DNA of 64,000 nt, from NCBI GenBank assembly GCA_963798455.1, contig CAWCTD010000004.1:992001-1056000 (forward strand), read 5' to 3'. A model generated the notes under the pieces. It made no database searches, had not been told where the DNA came from, and saw only the letters and a program-made list of their open reading frames with translations. Positions 8,858 to 17,278 of this stretch are shown in pieces. Positions within the stretch are counted from its first letter, which is position 1. Each line of letters starts with the position of its first letter. Source of the DNA: CAWCTD01 sp963798455 (GTDB lineage: Bacteria > Acidobacteriota > Terriglobia > Bryobacterales > Bryobacteraceae). The translations under genes were made by a program, and so were the position numbers.

Positions 8858-11845
8858 ATGAAGACCGCACTTGCTCTCGTCCTGGCGTTGGCCATGGCTA
8901 GCATAGGTTCGAGCCAGACGTACACGATCCATACAGTCGCGGGCGGCGGACTGCCCGTGAATGAGCCTGCGTCTTCCGCTGGCTTGGGGCCTGTGTCCGC
9001 GGTTGCCATCGATGCTTCGGGGAACATTTTCGCGGCGCTTTCAGTCTACAACATTGTCGTCCGAGTAGACGCCCGCACGGGTTATGTGTCGCTTGTCGCA
9101 GGGACTGGGAGGTTCGGTTATAACGGCGACAATATCGCCGCCACCACCGCCCAACTGGCTGCTCCGTGGGGAGTGGCAGTGGACTCCGCCGGCAACCTCT
9201 ACATTGCGGACGTCGTCAACCATCGAGTCCGCAAAGTTACCAACGGCGTGATCACGACGGTGGCGGGCACCGGGAGTCAAGGCTACAACGGCGACAATAT
9301 CGCCGCCACCACCGCCCAACTGAATGCTCCGCGGGGAGTGGCAGTAGACTCCGCAGGCAACCTCTACATTGCGGACGTCTTCAACCATCGAGTCCGCAAG
9401 GTCTCCAACGGCGTGATCACGACGGTGGCGGGCACCGGGACTCAAGGCTACAACGGCGACAATATTCCCGCCGCCAGCGCCCATCTGAATGCTCCGCGGG
9501 GAGTGGCGGTGGACTCCGCCGACAACCTCTACATTGCAGACTTGGGCAACATTCGTGTCCGCAAGGTCACCAACGGAGTGATCACGACGGTGGCGGGCAA
9601 CGGGGGATCCGGCCATAGCGGTGATAATATCCCCGCCACCATCGCCCAACTCGGTTGCCCAACTGACGTGGCAGCGGATTCCGCCGGCAATCTCTATTTT
9701 ACGGACTACTGCGACAATCGACTCCGCAAGGTCTCCAACGGCGTGATCACGACGGTGGCGGGCACCGGAACTCAAGGCTACAACGGCGACAATATCCCCG
9801 CCGCCACCGCCCAACTGAATGCTCCGTGGGGAGTGGCGGTGGACTCCGCCGGCAATCTTTACATTGCGGACGCAGGCAACGATCGCATCCGCAAGGTCTC
9901 CAACGGAGTGATCACGACGGTGGTGGGCAACGGGACTCAAGGTTACAACGGCGACAATATTCCCGCCAACACCGCCCAACTGGGTGGCCCAATTGGCGTG
10001 GCAGTGGACTCCGCCGGCAGCCTCTACATTGCGGACGCCAATCGAGTCCGCAAGGTCTCCCACGGCGTAATCACGACGGTGGCGGGCACCGGGACTCCAG
10101 GCTACAACGGTGACAATATCCCCGCCACCACCGCCCAACTGAATGCTCCGCAGGGAGTGGCAGTGGACTCCGCCGGCAACCTCTACATTGCGGACGCCGG
10201 CAACAATCGAGTCCGCAAGGTCTCCCACGGCGTAATCACGACGGTGGCGGGCACCGGGGAAAACGGCTATGACCGTGATAGTATCCCCGCCACCACCGCC
10301 CAACTGGATGGCCCAACTGGCGTGGCAGTGGACTCCGCCGGCAACCTCTACATTGCGGACGGCAGTTACATCCGCGAGGTCTCCAACGGCGTGATCACGA
10401 CGGTGGCGGGCACCGGGGGATGGCTCTATGACGGTGATGATATCCCCGCCACCACCGCCCAACTGAGTGCTCCGCAGGGAGTCGCAGTGGACTCCGCCGG
10501 CAACCTCTACATTGCGGACCTCCTCAACCATCGAATCCGTAAGGTCTCCAACGGGATGATCACGACGGTGGCGGGCACCGGGACTCCTGGCTGCAACGGC
10601 GACAATATCCCCGCCGCCACCGCCCAACTGAGTTTTCCGCACGGAGTGGCGGTGGACTCCGCCGGCAACCTCTACATTGCGGACGAATGCCATCTCATCC
10701 GCAAGGTCTCCAACGGCGTGATCACGACGGTGGCGGGCACCGGGGCTCCAGGCTACAACGGCGACAATATCCCCGCCACCACCGCCCAACTGAATGCTCC
10801 GCACGGAGTGGCGGTGGACCCCGCTGGCGACGTCTACGTGGCAGATTCTGGAAATCTACTGGTCCGCGTGCTGGTTCCTTCGGCCGCGCCCGGTTGCACC
10901 TATTCAGTCAGCACATCGGATCTCGGAGTTGCTGCTGCCGGCGGTACCTCAACTCTCCAGATCCACACCGGCCCCTCGTGTTCGTGGACCATTTCTGGCC
11001 TGCCTGCCTGGATCACCGTCTCGGGAAGCTCTCAGGGAAGTGGTTCCGCGGATGTCATGCTGGTTGCGTCCAGCAATCCGTATGGAGCGCGGGCGGCTTC
11101 TGTTTCGACGGGCGGTGTTTCGGTACCTGTACGGCAGTTCGACTCCTCCGCCTGCGGTGGGTCGTCTTCCTGCGTCACCCGGGCGCTGCCTCATGTCGCG
11201 TTCGGCGGTGAGTGGACGACCGGCCTGTTCGCGGTCAGTACTGGGGCGCAAACTGGCAGCTTCGCCGTCAGTTTTTTGAGCGATACCGGATCTAGCCTTT
11301 CGCTACCCTTCACGGGGGGCCTGGGGAACTTGAATGTGCTGACCGACAGTGTCTCCGCCCAGGGCAGGAAGGATTACGAGGCCAGCAACGCCAGTTTGCC
11401 GGTTCAAGGGGGCTGGGGGCTAGTCACGGCGGACGCATCCATCACCACCCAAGCAACCTTCCGGAGGGCGACACCGAACGGCAACTTCTACGAGGCCGCG
11501 GCGCCCGCGACAGAAGGCTACTCCGGGTTCATCATCCCATTCGACTCAAGCACGTTCCCTTCTACCGGCGCGCCGCTGTACACTGGCTTTGCGATCAGCA
11601 ATCTCAATCCTATTGCGGCGGCGCATGTGGCCTGCACCGCCCGCGATCATTCGGGCGCCGTGATCCCAAACGCGCCCACAATCCCAACCTTGAACCCCTC
11701 GGGGCATTACGCCAACTACCTGTCCCCAGTTCTCACGGGCAAGCGAGGGACCCTGGACTGTGCTGCGGACACGCTCGTGGCCGCCATCGCGTTGCGCTTC
11801 ATCGGTACGGAGGCCTTTTCAACGCTGCCTGTCATCGTGAAGTAA
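8858..11845 (+). CDS. Secreted NHL-repeat beta-propeller protein with C-terminal BACON/Ig-like domain
   Basis: 995 residues. Signal peptide (MKTALALVLALAMASIGSSQ). Eleven copies of a propeller repeat (core G-V-I-T-T-V-A-G-T-G, GYNGDNIPAT, AQLNAPxGVAVDSAGNLYIAD, RVRKVSNG) fill residues about 85-665. A BACON-like domain (CTYSVSTSDLGV...GPSCSWTISGLPAWITVS) covers about 675-760, followed by a C-terminal region of about 230 residues. Such proteins are exported, probably to the surface, in Acidobacteria; the ligand is unknown. A strong Shine-Dalgarno (GAAGGAGGACTC) precedes the ATG. Repeats are almost identical at DNA level, which suggests recent expansion or gene conversion. Confidence 0.9.
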   Translation: MKTALALVLALAMASIGSSQTYTIHTVAGGGLPVNEPASSAGLGPVSAVAIDASGNIFAALSVYNIVVRVDARTGYVSLVAGTGRFGYNGDNIAATTAQLAAPWGVAVDSAGNLYIADVVNHRVRKVTNGVITTVAGTGSQGYNGDNIAATTAQLNAPRGVAVDSAGNLYIADVFNHRVRKVSNGVITTVAGTGTQGYNGDNIPAASAHLNAPRGVAVDSADNLYIADLGNIRVRKVTNGVITTVAGNGGSGHSGDNIPATIAQLGCPTDVAADSAGNLYFTDYCDNRLRKVSNGVITTVAGTGTQGYNGDNIPAATAQLNAPWGVAVDSAGNLYIADAGNDRIRKVSNGVITTVVGNGTQGYNGDNIPANTAQLGGPIGVAVDSAGSLYIADANRVRKVSHGVITTVAGTGTPGYNGDNIPATTAQLNAPQGVAVDSAGNLYIADAGNNRVRKVSHGVITTVAGTGENGYDRDSIPATTAQLDGPTGVAVDSAGNLYIADGSYIREVSNGVITTVAGTGGWLYDGDDIPATTAQLSAPQGVAVDSAGNLYIADLLNHRIRKVSNGMITTVAGTGTPGCNGDNIPAATAQLSFPHGVAVDSAGNLYIADECHLIRKVSNGVITTVAGTGAPGYNGDNIPATTAQLNAPHGVAVDPAGDVYVADSGNLLVRVLVPSAAPGCTYSVSTSDLGVAAAGGTSTLQIHTGPSCSWTISGLPAWITVSGSSQGSGSADVMLVASSNPYGARAASVSTGGVSVPVRQFDSSACGGSSSCVTRALPHVAFGGEWTTGLFAVSTGAQTGSFAVSFLSDTGSSLSLPFTGGLGNLNVLTDSVSAQGRKDYEASNASLPVQGGWGLVTADASITTQATFRRATPNGNFYEAAAPATEGYSGFIIPFDSSTFPSTGAPLYTGFAISNLNPIAAAHVACTARDHSGAVIPNAPTIPTLNPSGHYANYLSPVLTGKRGTLDCAADTLVAAIALRFIGTEAFSTLPVIVK
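9122..10830 (+). repeat. Tandem coding repeats, 11 copies, 165-bp modal period
   Basis: The anchor word AACGGCGAC (or variant) recurs at 9122, 9287, 9452, 9617, 9782, 9947, 10106, 10271, 10430, 10595 and 10757. Spacings are 165 (five times), 159, 165, 159, 165 and 162 bp; all are multiples of three. These are the NHL repeats of the surrounding gene, not a CRISPR. Confidence 0.95.
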
Positions 11846-12461
11846 GGACGCGTGACCGTCAGCTCTGTCCGCCGCGGCACGGCCGTCGGTGTAGACGGCC
11901 ATCCCGGCTTCGCCGGCTGCATTCCCGGGCGGCATATCTAACTGGAGGTGAAGCGCCCTGGAGAGCAGCCGATGCCGCTCCAGACAAAGCGCCTCCAAGA
12001 GTGGCAGGCTGCGGGCGCCGCTTGGGTGCAATTCCTTGGCTTCCCGCCCAGCCTTCCAGTTACGGCCACCCGTCGTCGCTGTGTTCATGGGCCGCTGTTT
12101 TAGGAATACCCCACGCTGGCGATAGCCGGATCGAGATTGCCGACAGCCGCCAGCACGCCCTTGTTGGACCTCAACCCAACATGTTGTACGGCTCGGCTGA
12201 ATGATCCGGAAATGACCCGAAGGGAGCAGGACGTATCACGCCCGACCGCAGATGTGCGTCGGCCGGCGCGAACCCTGAAGTCCGGATGGATGTGGATCAG
12301 GATTACCCGCGAGCTACGCCGCAGCGTTTATCAAGGGGGCTGAACTCCGCGCCGGGGGTTGTGGCCGATAGGGCTTTCCGGAAACTGTGGGCGGGCTGGT
12401 TGGCGTTGTCCGGCACTTCTCCGGTACTTCTCCGGTAACCCCGTTTTGCAGCCACATACGA
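11846..12461. other. Intergenic stretch with no recognisable gene
   Basis: About 615 bases after the NHL-repeat gene. Frames are short and without family motifs on both strands. Near 12414-12440 the phrase CTTCTCCGGTACTTCTCCGG forms an 11-12-base tandem repeat related to phrases at 6570 and 28630. No gene is called. Confidence 0.5.
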
Positions 12462-12467
12462 TAGAAT
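12462..12467 (+). promoter_or_regulatory. -10 element of the 12474 gene, leaderless spacing
   Basis: TAGAAT is followed by 6 bases (GGCGGC) and then ATG 12474, the same geometry as at uvrB. No Shine-Dalgarno is available for this start, which fits initiation directly on the ATG. Confidence 0.4.
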
Positions 12468-12473
12468 GGCGGC

Positions 12474-13076
12474 ATGCTGCTCGTCCGACGAGCTGGCCTC
12501 CCACTTCTGCTCTATGCCTCAACTCTGTTTAGCGCAACCAGAATCAGTGAAATCGATTTTAGGAATTTCGACTACGCATGGGATGCACCGAAGCTAGGCG
12601 CCCCAGCAGCCTGGAAATGGCTGGAGGAAAAACCGAAATCAAGTGTTCACGTTGTTGACGGCAGGCATGATTTCTCCGAGTCCGAGTCGCCTGCGGGCAC
12701 TTACAGGGGCGGCTATCTGATGATCCGATCAGTCACGTACGGCGATCTCAATGGTGATGGTCGGGACGAGGCGGCGGTAGATCTGCTCTTTTCCACGGGC
12801 GGGACGCTGAACTGGCATTACCTGTACGTCTTCACGCTTGAGAATGGTTCGCCGACGCTCCTCGGCAGGCTCCAGAGCGGCTCACGAGCGGACGGCGGAC
12901 TCGCGAATGTAGCAATCGCCCAGGGCACATTAGTGCTAGACTTCTTGGACACTACGCGCCGAATGGGGGATTGCTGCTCCGAGGGCTACGTCCGGGTAAA
13001 GTATCGCTTGCGAACTGGCCGATTCATTGAAAGCGAAAAACGGGAGTTCGGCGACCTGGATCCCGTGAGCCGCTAG
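12474..13076 (+). CDS. Secreted hypothetical protein with DxNGDG motif
   Basis: 200 residues. N-terminal signal-like segment (RRAGLPLLLYASTLFSA). A central YGDLNGDGRDEAAVDLLFST stretch is the FG-GAP/VCBS or dockerin-type calcium-binding loop seen in exported proteins. The middle (HYLYVFTLENGSPTLLGRLQ) is beta-rich. No enzyme motif is recognised. It is isolated, with more than 350 bases of non-coding DNA on each side. Probably a periplasmic or surface protein; function unknown. Confidence 0.65.
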   Translation: MLLVRRAGLPLLLYASTLFSATRISEIDFRNFDYAWDAPKLGAPAAWKWLEEKPKSSVHVVDGRHDFSESESPAGTYRGGYLMIRSVTYGDLNGDGRDEAAVDLLFSTGGTLNWHYLYVFTLENGSPTLLGRLQSGSRADGGLANVAIAQGTLVLDFLDTTRRMGDCCSEGYVRVKYRLRTGRFIESEKREFGDLDPVSR

Positions 13077-13430
13077 TTCTGCTTCTGATCCTTATTCTGT
13101 GCGGCCGCGCTAGCCGTTCCGGACGGTGGCCTTACCGGAAAAGTGGCGCAACCGGTCTCCCTGGTCCCCACACGGCGTTCTAGAAAGATCACTCCCGCGA
13201 AGCCCCCTCCACATCAACTGGCCGCAACGCGCTACCGTTCCAACTGAGACCTGCGGGGTACTGCCCGCCGACTCGGATAGATACCAGGTGGTCCCGCAGC
13301 GACGTGGTGCCCTGTGTGCCGCGGAAGTGCCAGCCTTCTTGAGTCTACAAGATGCACGGAGTACTTCGGCACCATGCGAGGGCCCAGAATGCGCCCGCTC
13401 TTTTACCGTGCGGCGACCTCAGCGTCGAAC
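13077..13430. other. Intergenic stretch with no recognisable gene
   Basis: About 350 bases between the secreted hypothetical and the vapBC promoter. Only short shadow frames are present. CCGTTCCGGACGGTGGCCTT and TACCGGAAAAGTGG-type phrases look like decayed repeat or IS material, but no element can be named. Confidence 0.4.
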
Positions 13431-13465
13431 TTGCGTGAACTGGTCTACCATGATATATTAATGGT
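13431..13465 (+). promoter_or_regulatory. vapBC promoter with overlapping dyad operator
   Basis: TTGCGT (13431-13436), a 17-base spacer ending in TGA, and TATATT (13454-13459) form a promoter with extended -10. A dyad ACCAT-N9-ATGGT (13447-13465) straddles the -10. VapB or VapBC complexes typically repress their own promoter at such sites. The vapB ATG is 12 bases further down. Confidence 0.5.
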
Positions 13466-13476
13466 GTATAGGTACC

Positions 13477-13749
13477 ATGGCCCTCAATATCAAGAATCCC
13501 GAGGTCGAGAGACTCGCTGCGGAGGTCGCCTCCATGGCACACGAGACGAAGACGGAGGCCATCCGGCGGGCGCTGGAGGACCGCAAGGCGCGCCTGGCGG
13601 TGCGCCGGGTTGACCCGGGGAAGGCGGAGCGCCTCAGGCGCTTGTTAGAGGACCACATCTGGCCGACAATCCCTCCTGAGGTGCGTGGGAAGACCATCCC
13701 CAAGGAGGAGAGAGAAGCCATCCTCGGTTACGGACCGGACGGCGTCTGA
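13477..13749 (+). CDS. vapB: VapB-type antitoxin (Rv0623/PSK family)
   Basis: 90 residues. The N-terminus MALNIKNPEVERLAAEVA followed by ETKTEAIRRALEDR is the ribbon-helix-helix DNA-binding signature of PSK-type VapB antitoxins. The C-terminal half (about 45-90) is the toxin-binding tail. The vapC GTG lies 15 bases downstream with its own GAGGAGG ribosome site. VapB neutralises VapC and represses the operon. An upstream promoter with a dyad supports autoregulation. Confidence 0.9.
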   Translation: MALNIKNPEVERLAAEVASMAHETKTEAIRRALEDRKARLAVRRVDPGKAERLRRLLEDHIWPTIPPEVRGKTIPKEEREAILGYGPDGV

Positions 13750-13764
13750 GGAGGAGGTTCAACC

Positions 13765-14151
13765 GTGGTCCTCGACACCTCAGCGATCATCGGCATCGTG
13801 GTGGCAGAGCCGGGCCATGAGCGCATCCGGGAGAGGATGGCTGCGGCTCCGGTCCTGGCAGTGGGTGCGGCGACGATGGTCGAAGCAGCCATAGTCCTTT
13901 CAAATAAGCTGAGGCGCGATCCGCGACCCCAGTTGAGCCGATTCCTCCGGGAGATGGAAGTCGAGGTCATCCCCTTCACCGCCGAGCATTACGAAGTCGC
14001 GGTGGATGCGTTCGAGAGGTTCGGTAAGGGACGGCACGCCGCCGCGCTGAACTTCGGCGACTGCCTCACCTATGCGGTGGCCCGGCTTTCCGGCCTTCCC
14101 CTGCTGTTCACCGGTGACGATTTCTCACGGACTGACGTGATCGCGGCATAA
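13765..14151 (+). CDS. vapC: VapC PIN-domain ribonuclease toxin
   Basis: 128 residues. The PIN acidic quartet is visible as Asp4 (VLDTSAI), Glu40 (MVEAAIV), Asp99 (NFGDCLTYAVA) and Asp118 (FTGDDFSRTD), so the enzyme looks intact. VapC toxins are Mg-dependent endoribonucleases, usually cutting tRNA or rRNA. Start is GTG 13765, supported by the GAGGAGG 7 bases upstream. Forms a type II toxin-antitoxin pair with vapB. Confidence 0.93.
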   Translation: MVLDTSAIIGIVVAEPGHERIRERMAAAPVLAVGAATMVEAAIVLSNKLRRDPRPQLSRFLREMEVEVIPFTAEHYEVAVDAFERFGKGRHAAALNFGDCLTYAVARLSGLPLLFTGDDFSRTDVIAA

Positions 14152-14194
14152 GAAGCGCGCCCCGCCCATGCGGACGAGGTGCGAAACTAGCGCT

Positions 14195-15193
14195 ATGCGC
14201 AAGAAGGTGCGATGGGGCGTCCTTGGCGTCGCCAAGATCGCCACGACTAAGGTGGTCCCTGCCATGCAGCGGGGCGAATGGTCCGAGGTGGTCGCGATTG
14301 CTTCCCGCGATCGCGACAAGGCAAGGCCGGCCGCCGCCCAGCTCGAAATCCCGAAAGCGTACGGATCTTATGAGGACTTGCTCGGCGACCCGGATGTGGA
14401 GGCTGTCTATAATCCCCTGCCGAATCATCTGCACGTACCGTGGTCGGTCAAGGCCGCGGAGGCTGGCAAGCACGTACTCTGCGAGAAGCCAATCGCGATG
14501 AGCGTGGCTGAATGCCGCTTGCTGATCGAAGTCCGTGACCGAACCGGCGTGAAAATCGGCGAAGCATTCATGGTCCGAACCCACCCCCAGTGGCTGCGGG
14601 CACGGGAACTCGTGCTCTCCGGCGAGATCGGCGAACTGCGCGCGGTGATGGCCGCGTTCAGCTACTACAATCGCGATCCCCAGAACATCCGCAACCAGCC
14701 GGAATGCGGCGGCGGGGCGCTGATGGACATCGGCTGCTATCCCATCACCACCTCGCGCTTCCTGTTCGGAAAAGAGCCAGCTCGTGTGCAGGGTCTGGTG
14801 GAACGCGATCCGGATATGGGCACGGACCGGCTGACTTCCGCCATCTTGGATTTTCCCGGCGGCCAGTCGGTGTTCTCGTGCAGCACGCAACTGGTTCCTT
14901 ACCAGCGCATGCAGATCTTAGGAACACGCGGCCGGATCGAGATGGAGATCCCCTTCAACGCGCCTCCTGATCGCCCCTCCCGGCTGTTTGTGGACAGCGG
15001 CGCCGGCCTCAGGACGGAAGAATTCCCCATTTGCGATCAGTACACAATCCAGGGCGATCTCTTTTCCCTGGCGATTCGCGAGGGCGGGGAAGTGCCAGTG
15101 CCACTGGAGGACGCCATGCGCAACATGGCCGTGATTGAGGCCTTGTTCCGCTCCACGCAAACGGGCCGGTGGGAGACGCCGGCGGTCTTCTAA
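14195..15193 (+). CDS. Gfo/Idh/MocA-family oxidoreductase
   Basis: 332 residues from ATG 14195; an upstream ATG at 14168 adds 9 residues that do not fit the family. The Rossmann start VRWGVLGVAKIATTKVVPAM, the AVYNPLPNHLHVPWSVKAAEAG segment and CEKPIA (catalytic Lys of the EKP motif) identify the family. The C-terminal half is the beta-sheet substrate domain (GGGALMDIGCYPI). Members oxidise or reduce sugars, inositols or related cyclic substrates with NAD(P). The closely following methyltransferase could be co-transcribed, but it has its own -10-like site. Confidence 0.9.
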   Translation: MRKKVRWGVLGVAKIATTKVVPAMQRGEWSEVVAIASRDRDKARPAAAQLEIPKAYGSYEDLLGDPDVEAVYNPLPNHLHVPWSVKAAEAGKHVLCEKPIAMSVAECRLLIEVRDRTGVKIGEAFMVRTHPQWLRARELVLSGEIGELRAVMAAFSYYNRDPQNIRNQPECGGGALMDIGCYPITTSRFLFGKEPARVQGLVERDPDMGTDRLTSAILDFPGGQSVFSCSTQLVPYQRMQILGTRGRIEMEIPFNAPPDRPSRLFVDSGAGLRTEEFPICDQYTIQGDLFSLAIREGGEVPVPLEDAMRNMAVIEALFRSTQTGRWETPAVF

Positions 15194-15222
15194 CGGAAGC
15201 AGTGAGCCGGCCGCTTCTCTGG

Positions 15223-15228
15223 CACAAT
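15223..15228 (+). promoter_or_regulatory. Possible leaderless -10 for the 15235 methyltransferase
   Basis: CACAAT is followed by 6 bases and ATG 15235, matching the spacing at uvrB and 12474. The hexamer is weak (4 of 6 to TATAAT) and no -35 is clear. Confidence 0.25.
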
Positions 15229-15234
15229 GTGTTC

Positions 15235-16605
15235 ATGCCCGGTGAACGGCTCGCGGGGGACCCCAGCTTCCGGAAGCTCGTCCAGGAGCAGGTGGCCTGC
15301 CTCTCCCGGAAGGGCTGGTTCCACAGCATCGAACTGCCCGACGGGAGCGTGGTCAAGGGCCTTCAAAGCCTGGAGGACCTGCGCGAACGCATCCACGCGT
15401 TCCCAATCCCTCAAGACCTCCGGGGCAAGCGTGTTCTGGATGTGGGGGCCTGGACCGGCTGGTGCAGCTTCGAAATGGAGCGCCGCGGCGCCGACGTGGT
15501 GGCCGTGGACTGCGTCGAGCTCGAGGAGTTCCGGATGGCGCGGCAGTTGCTCGGCTCCAAAGTGGAACTGCGCGTACTCGATGTGGATGAACTATCGCCC
15601 CTGACGGCCGGCCTGTTCGACTACGTCTTGTTCCTCGGGGTTCTGTACCATCTGCGCCACCCACTGCTGGGGCTGGAAAGGATCTGCTCGATCACCAAGG
15701 AGGCGGCGTTCGTGGAATCCTACGTCACCGACGGCGCCGAGCCTAATCTTCTCGAGTTCTACGAGACCACCGAACTGGGCGGGCAGGTCGACAACTGGTG
15801 GGGCCCGAACACACAATGCCTGCTGGCGATGTGCCGCTCGGCGGGATTCGCCCGCGCGCGGCTGGAAGGAGTCGTCGGCGGGAGAGCACGGGTCACCTGC
15901 TGGCGGCACTGGGAGCCTCCCGATCCGAACCCAACGCAGCCGGCTCCATGGATCCACGCCGCCATCAACAACCGCACCAACGACATCTACTTCCACCACG
16001 GCAAGGACGAGTACGTCTGCCTGTACTTCAAGAGTCCCGAGCAGGAGTTGAAACTCGGCCAGATCCGCGCCGAGGTCGATGGCTACGGGGTCCCCTCGCT
16101 CGTGCTGGCGGACCTGGGCCGCAACGGATGGCAGGTGAACTTTCGCATTCCGTCCTGGCTCGATCCCGGCCCGCACGAAGTCCGCGTGCGAACGGTGACG
16201 AGCCCCTACAGCGAGCCCTTTCGCATAGAGAAGAGGCTGACATTCGAGCCCGTCTCACGCGCGGGCCGTAAGGGCGAGGTCCCGCCGGAAAGTGCCACCG
16301 CCGAGGCGCCCGTACTCACCCACCTGGAAAACAACCTCACCGAGACTCGCGTTTTTCACGGGTATCGCAACGAATACCTGGTTTGCTGGTTCACGACGCC
16401 GGAGACCGGCCTCACGCGGGAGGACGTCATTCTGGAGATCGATGGCGCCGAAGAGCCGATACTGTTCCTGACGGACCTGCGGGCCGGCGCCTGGCAAACG
16501 AACTCCAAGCTCCCCGTTAGCCTCGTGCCCGGCGCTCACCGTGTGCGTGTCCGCACCATCCGCAGCGCCTGGAGCAACCAGGAGGAGTGCTTACTGGAGT
16601 CGTAG
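15235..16605 (+). CDS. CmoB-like SAM methyltransferase with two C-terminal beta-sandwich modules
   Basis: About 456 residues from ATG 15235. Residues about 20-250 resemble the DUF1698/CmoB-like class I methyltransferases: GKRVLDVGAWTGWCSFEME (SAM motif I), VVAVDCVE, DYVLFLGVLYHLRHPLLGL, and a WWGPN segment. Two tandem modules of about 95 residues follow (INNRTNDIYFHHGKDEYVCL and LENNLTETRVFHGYRNEYLV begin them; each ends in PGxHxVRVRT). The tail suggests recognition of a glycan or a surface scaffold. A tRNA target is unlikely for this extended form. Compare the methyltransferase at 57175. It ends at the left REP repeat. Confidence 0.75.
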   Translation: MPGERLAGDPSFRKLVQEQVACLSRKGWFHSIELPDGSVVKGLQSLEDLRERIHAFPIPQDLRGKRVLDVGAWTGWCSFEMERRGADVVAVDCVELEEFRMARQLLGSKVELRVLDVDELSPLTAGLFDYVLFLGVLYHLRHPLLGLERICSITKEAAFVESYVTDGAEPNLLEFYETTELGGQVDNWWGPNTQCLLAMCRSAGFARARLEGVVGGRARVTCWRHWEPPDPNPTQPAPWIHAAINNRTNDIYFHHGKDEYVCLYFKSPEQELKLGQIRAEVDGYGVPSLVLADLGRNGWQVNFRIPSWLDPGPHEVRVRTVTSPYSEPFRIEKRLTFEPVSRAGRKGEVPPESATAEAPVLTHLENNLTETRVFHGYRNEYLVCWFTTPETGLTREDVILEIDGAEEPILFLTDLRAGAWQTNSKLPVSLVPGAHRVRVRTIRSAWSNQEECLLES

Positions 16606-16629
16606 CGTGGCGCACGCTTCAGCGTGCTG

Positions 16630-16654
16630 CCGCGGGCTTCCGCCCGCGGTTTTT
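16630..16654 (+). terminator. Rho-independent terminator-like hairpin inside the left REP
   Basis: A perfect 8-bp stem CCGCGGGC/GCCCGCGG with loop TTCC (16638-16641) is followed by TTTTT (16650-16654), 25 bases after the methyltransferase stop. It also forms part of the REP-type repeat upstream of the RAYT gene. Confidence 0.6.
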
Positions 16655-16676
16655 CCTGGAGATTACCCGACCCGTC

Positions 16677-17264
16677 ATGGCACTGGACCTGTATATGCTG
16701 GTGTCGCGCAGGAGACTGCCTCATCACTATCCCCAGAACGGTTGGCTGTTTGTCACCTGGCACTTGCACGGCAGTCTGCCGCAAGGACTGTATCCACCAC
16801 CAGGGAAAGCCTCTGCTGGCAAAGCATTTGTGTGGATGGACCGCTACTTGGACACGACGTTCCGGGGGCCGATGTTTCTTCGCAATCCGAAGGTGGCGGA
16901 CCTCGTGGTCGACGCGATTAAGCGCGGTGCGGCGCTCCGGTCTTACGACCTGAGGGCGTTTGTGGTCATGGGGAATCATGTCCACGTCCTGCTGCGCCCG
17001 AGAGGCGTGGTCAGCGGGATCCTCCAGTGGCTGAAGGGCACCACGGCGCGCGAAGCCAACAAGGCGCTCGGTCGAACCGGGCAAGTTTTCTGGCAACGGG
17101 AGTCTTACGACCATTGGGTGAGGGATGAGCGGGAGTTGGAACGTATTGCCGCATACGTGGAAAACAACCCAGTGAAAGCTGGTCTGGTCATCGAGTGTTC
17201 CCAGTACCCTTGGTCCAGCGCGTCACCGAGGCACGTCGAGCTGAAGCTCGCCGCAGCACGCTGA
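16677..17264 (+). CDS. rayT: REP-associated tyrosine transposase (Y1_Tnp/IS200-like)
   Basis: 195 residues from ATG 16677. The HUH motif is seen as His101-Val-His103 in MGNHVHVLL. The catalytic Tyr is most likely Tyr144 in FWQRESYDHWVRD, followed by the RAYT-typical RIAAYVENNPVKAGL and YPWSSA. RAYTs cut and rejoin single-stranded REP hairpins and spread REP sequences. The gene lies between inverted REP copies and its stop codon is inside the right REP hairpin. All catalytic residues are present, so it may be active. Confidence 0.93.
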   Translation: MALDLYMLVSRRRLPHHYPQNGWLFVTWHLHGSLPQGLYPPPGKASAGKAFVWMDRYLDTTFRGPMFLRNPKVADLVVDAIKRGAALRSYDLRAFVVMGNHVHVLLRPRGVVSGILQWLKGTTAREANKALGRTGQVFWQRESYDHWVRDERELERIAAYVENNPVKAGLVIECSQYPWSSASPRHVELKLAAAR

Positions 17265-17278
17265 AGCGTACGCCACAC

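Larger units (their letters stand above)
16605..17278 (+). mobile_element. RAYT/REP element (REPtron) filling the gap to leuS
   Basis: 26-bp inverted repeats bound the unit. The left copy is at 16605-16630 and the right copy, reverse complemented, at 17253-17278; 24 of 26 bases match. Each contains the REP hairpin ACGCTTCAGCGT. The left repeat begins on the last base of the methyltransferase stop codon, and the right repeat ends at 17278, the base before the leuS stop codon (17279-17281). The element therefore occupies the whole tail-to-tail intergenic space. Confidence 0.8.

Noticed and set aside
8685..8870. 61-codon minus-strand frame between the regulator and the NHL-repeat gene
   Set aside because: Overlaps the ribosome site and start of the NHL gene; no supporting motif.
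9041..10804. 587-codon open frame antisense to the NHL-repeat gene
   Set aside because: It exists only because the sense repeats are periodic and GC-rich; no start signal, and the sense frame has signal peptide, ribosome site and known domains.
9122..10830. Regular repeats considered as a CRISPR array
   Set aside because: 165-bp period, in frame, repeats encode propeller blades; no short spacer structure and no cas genes.
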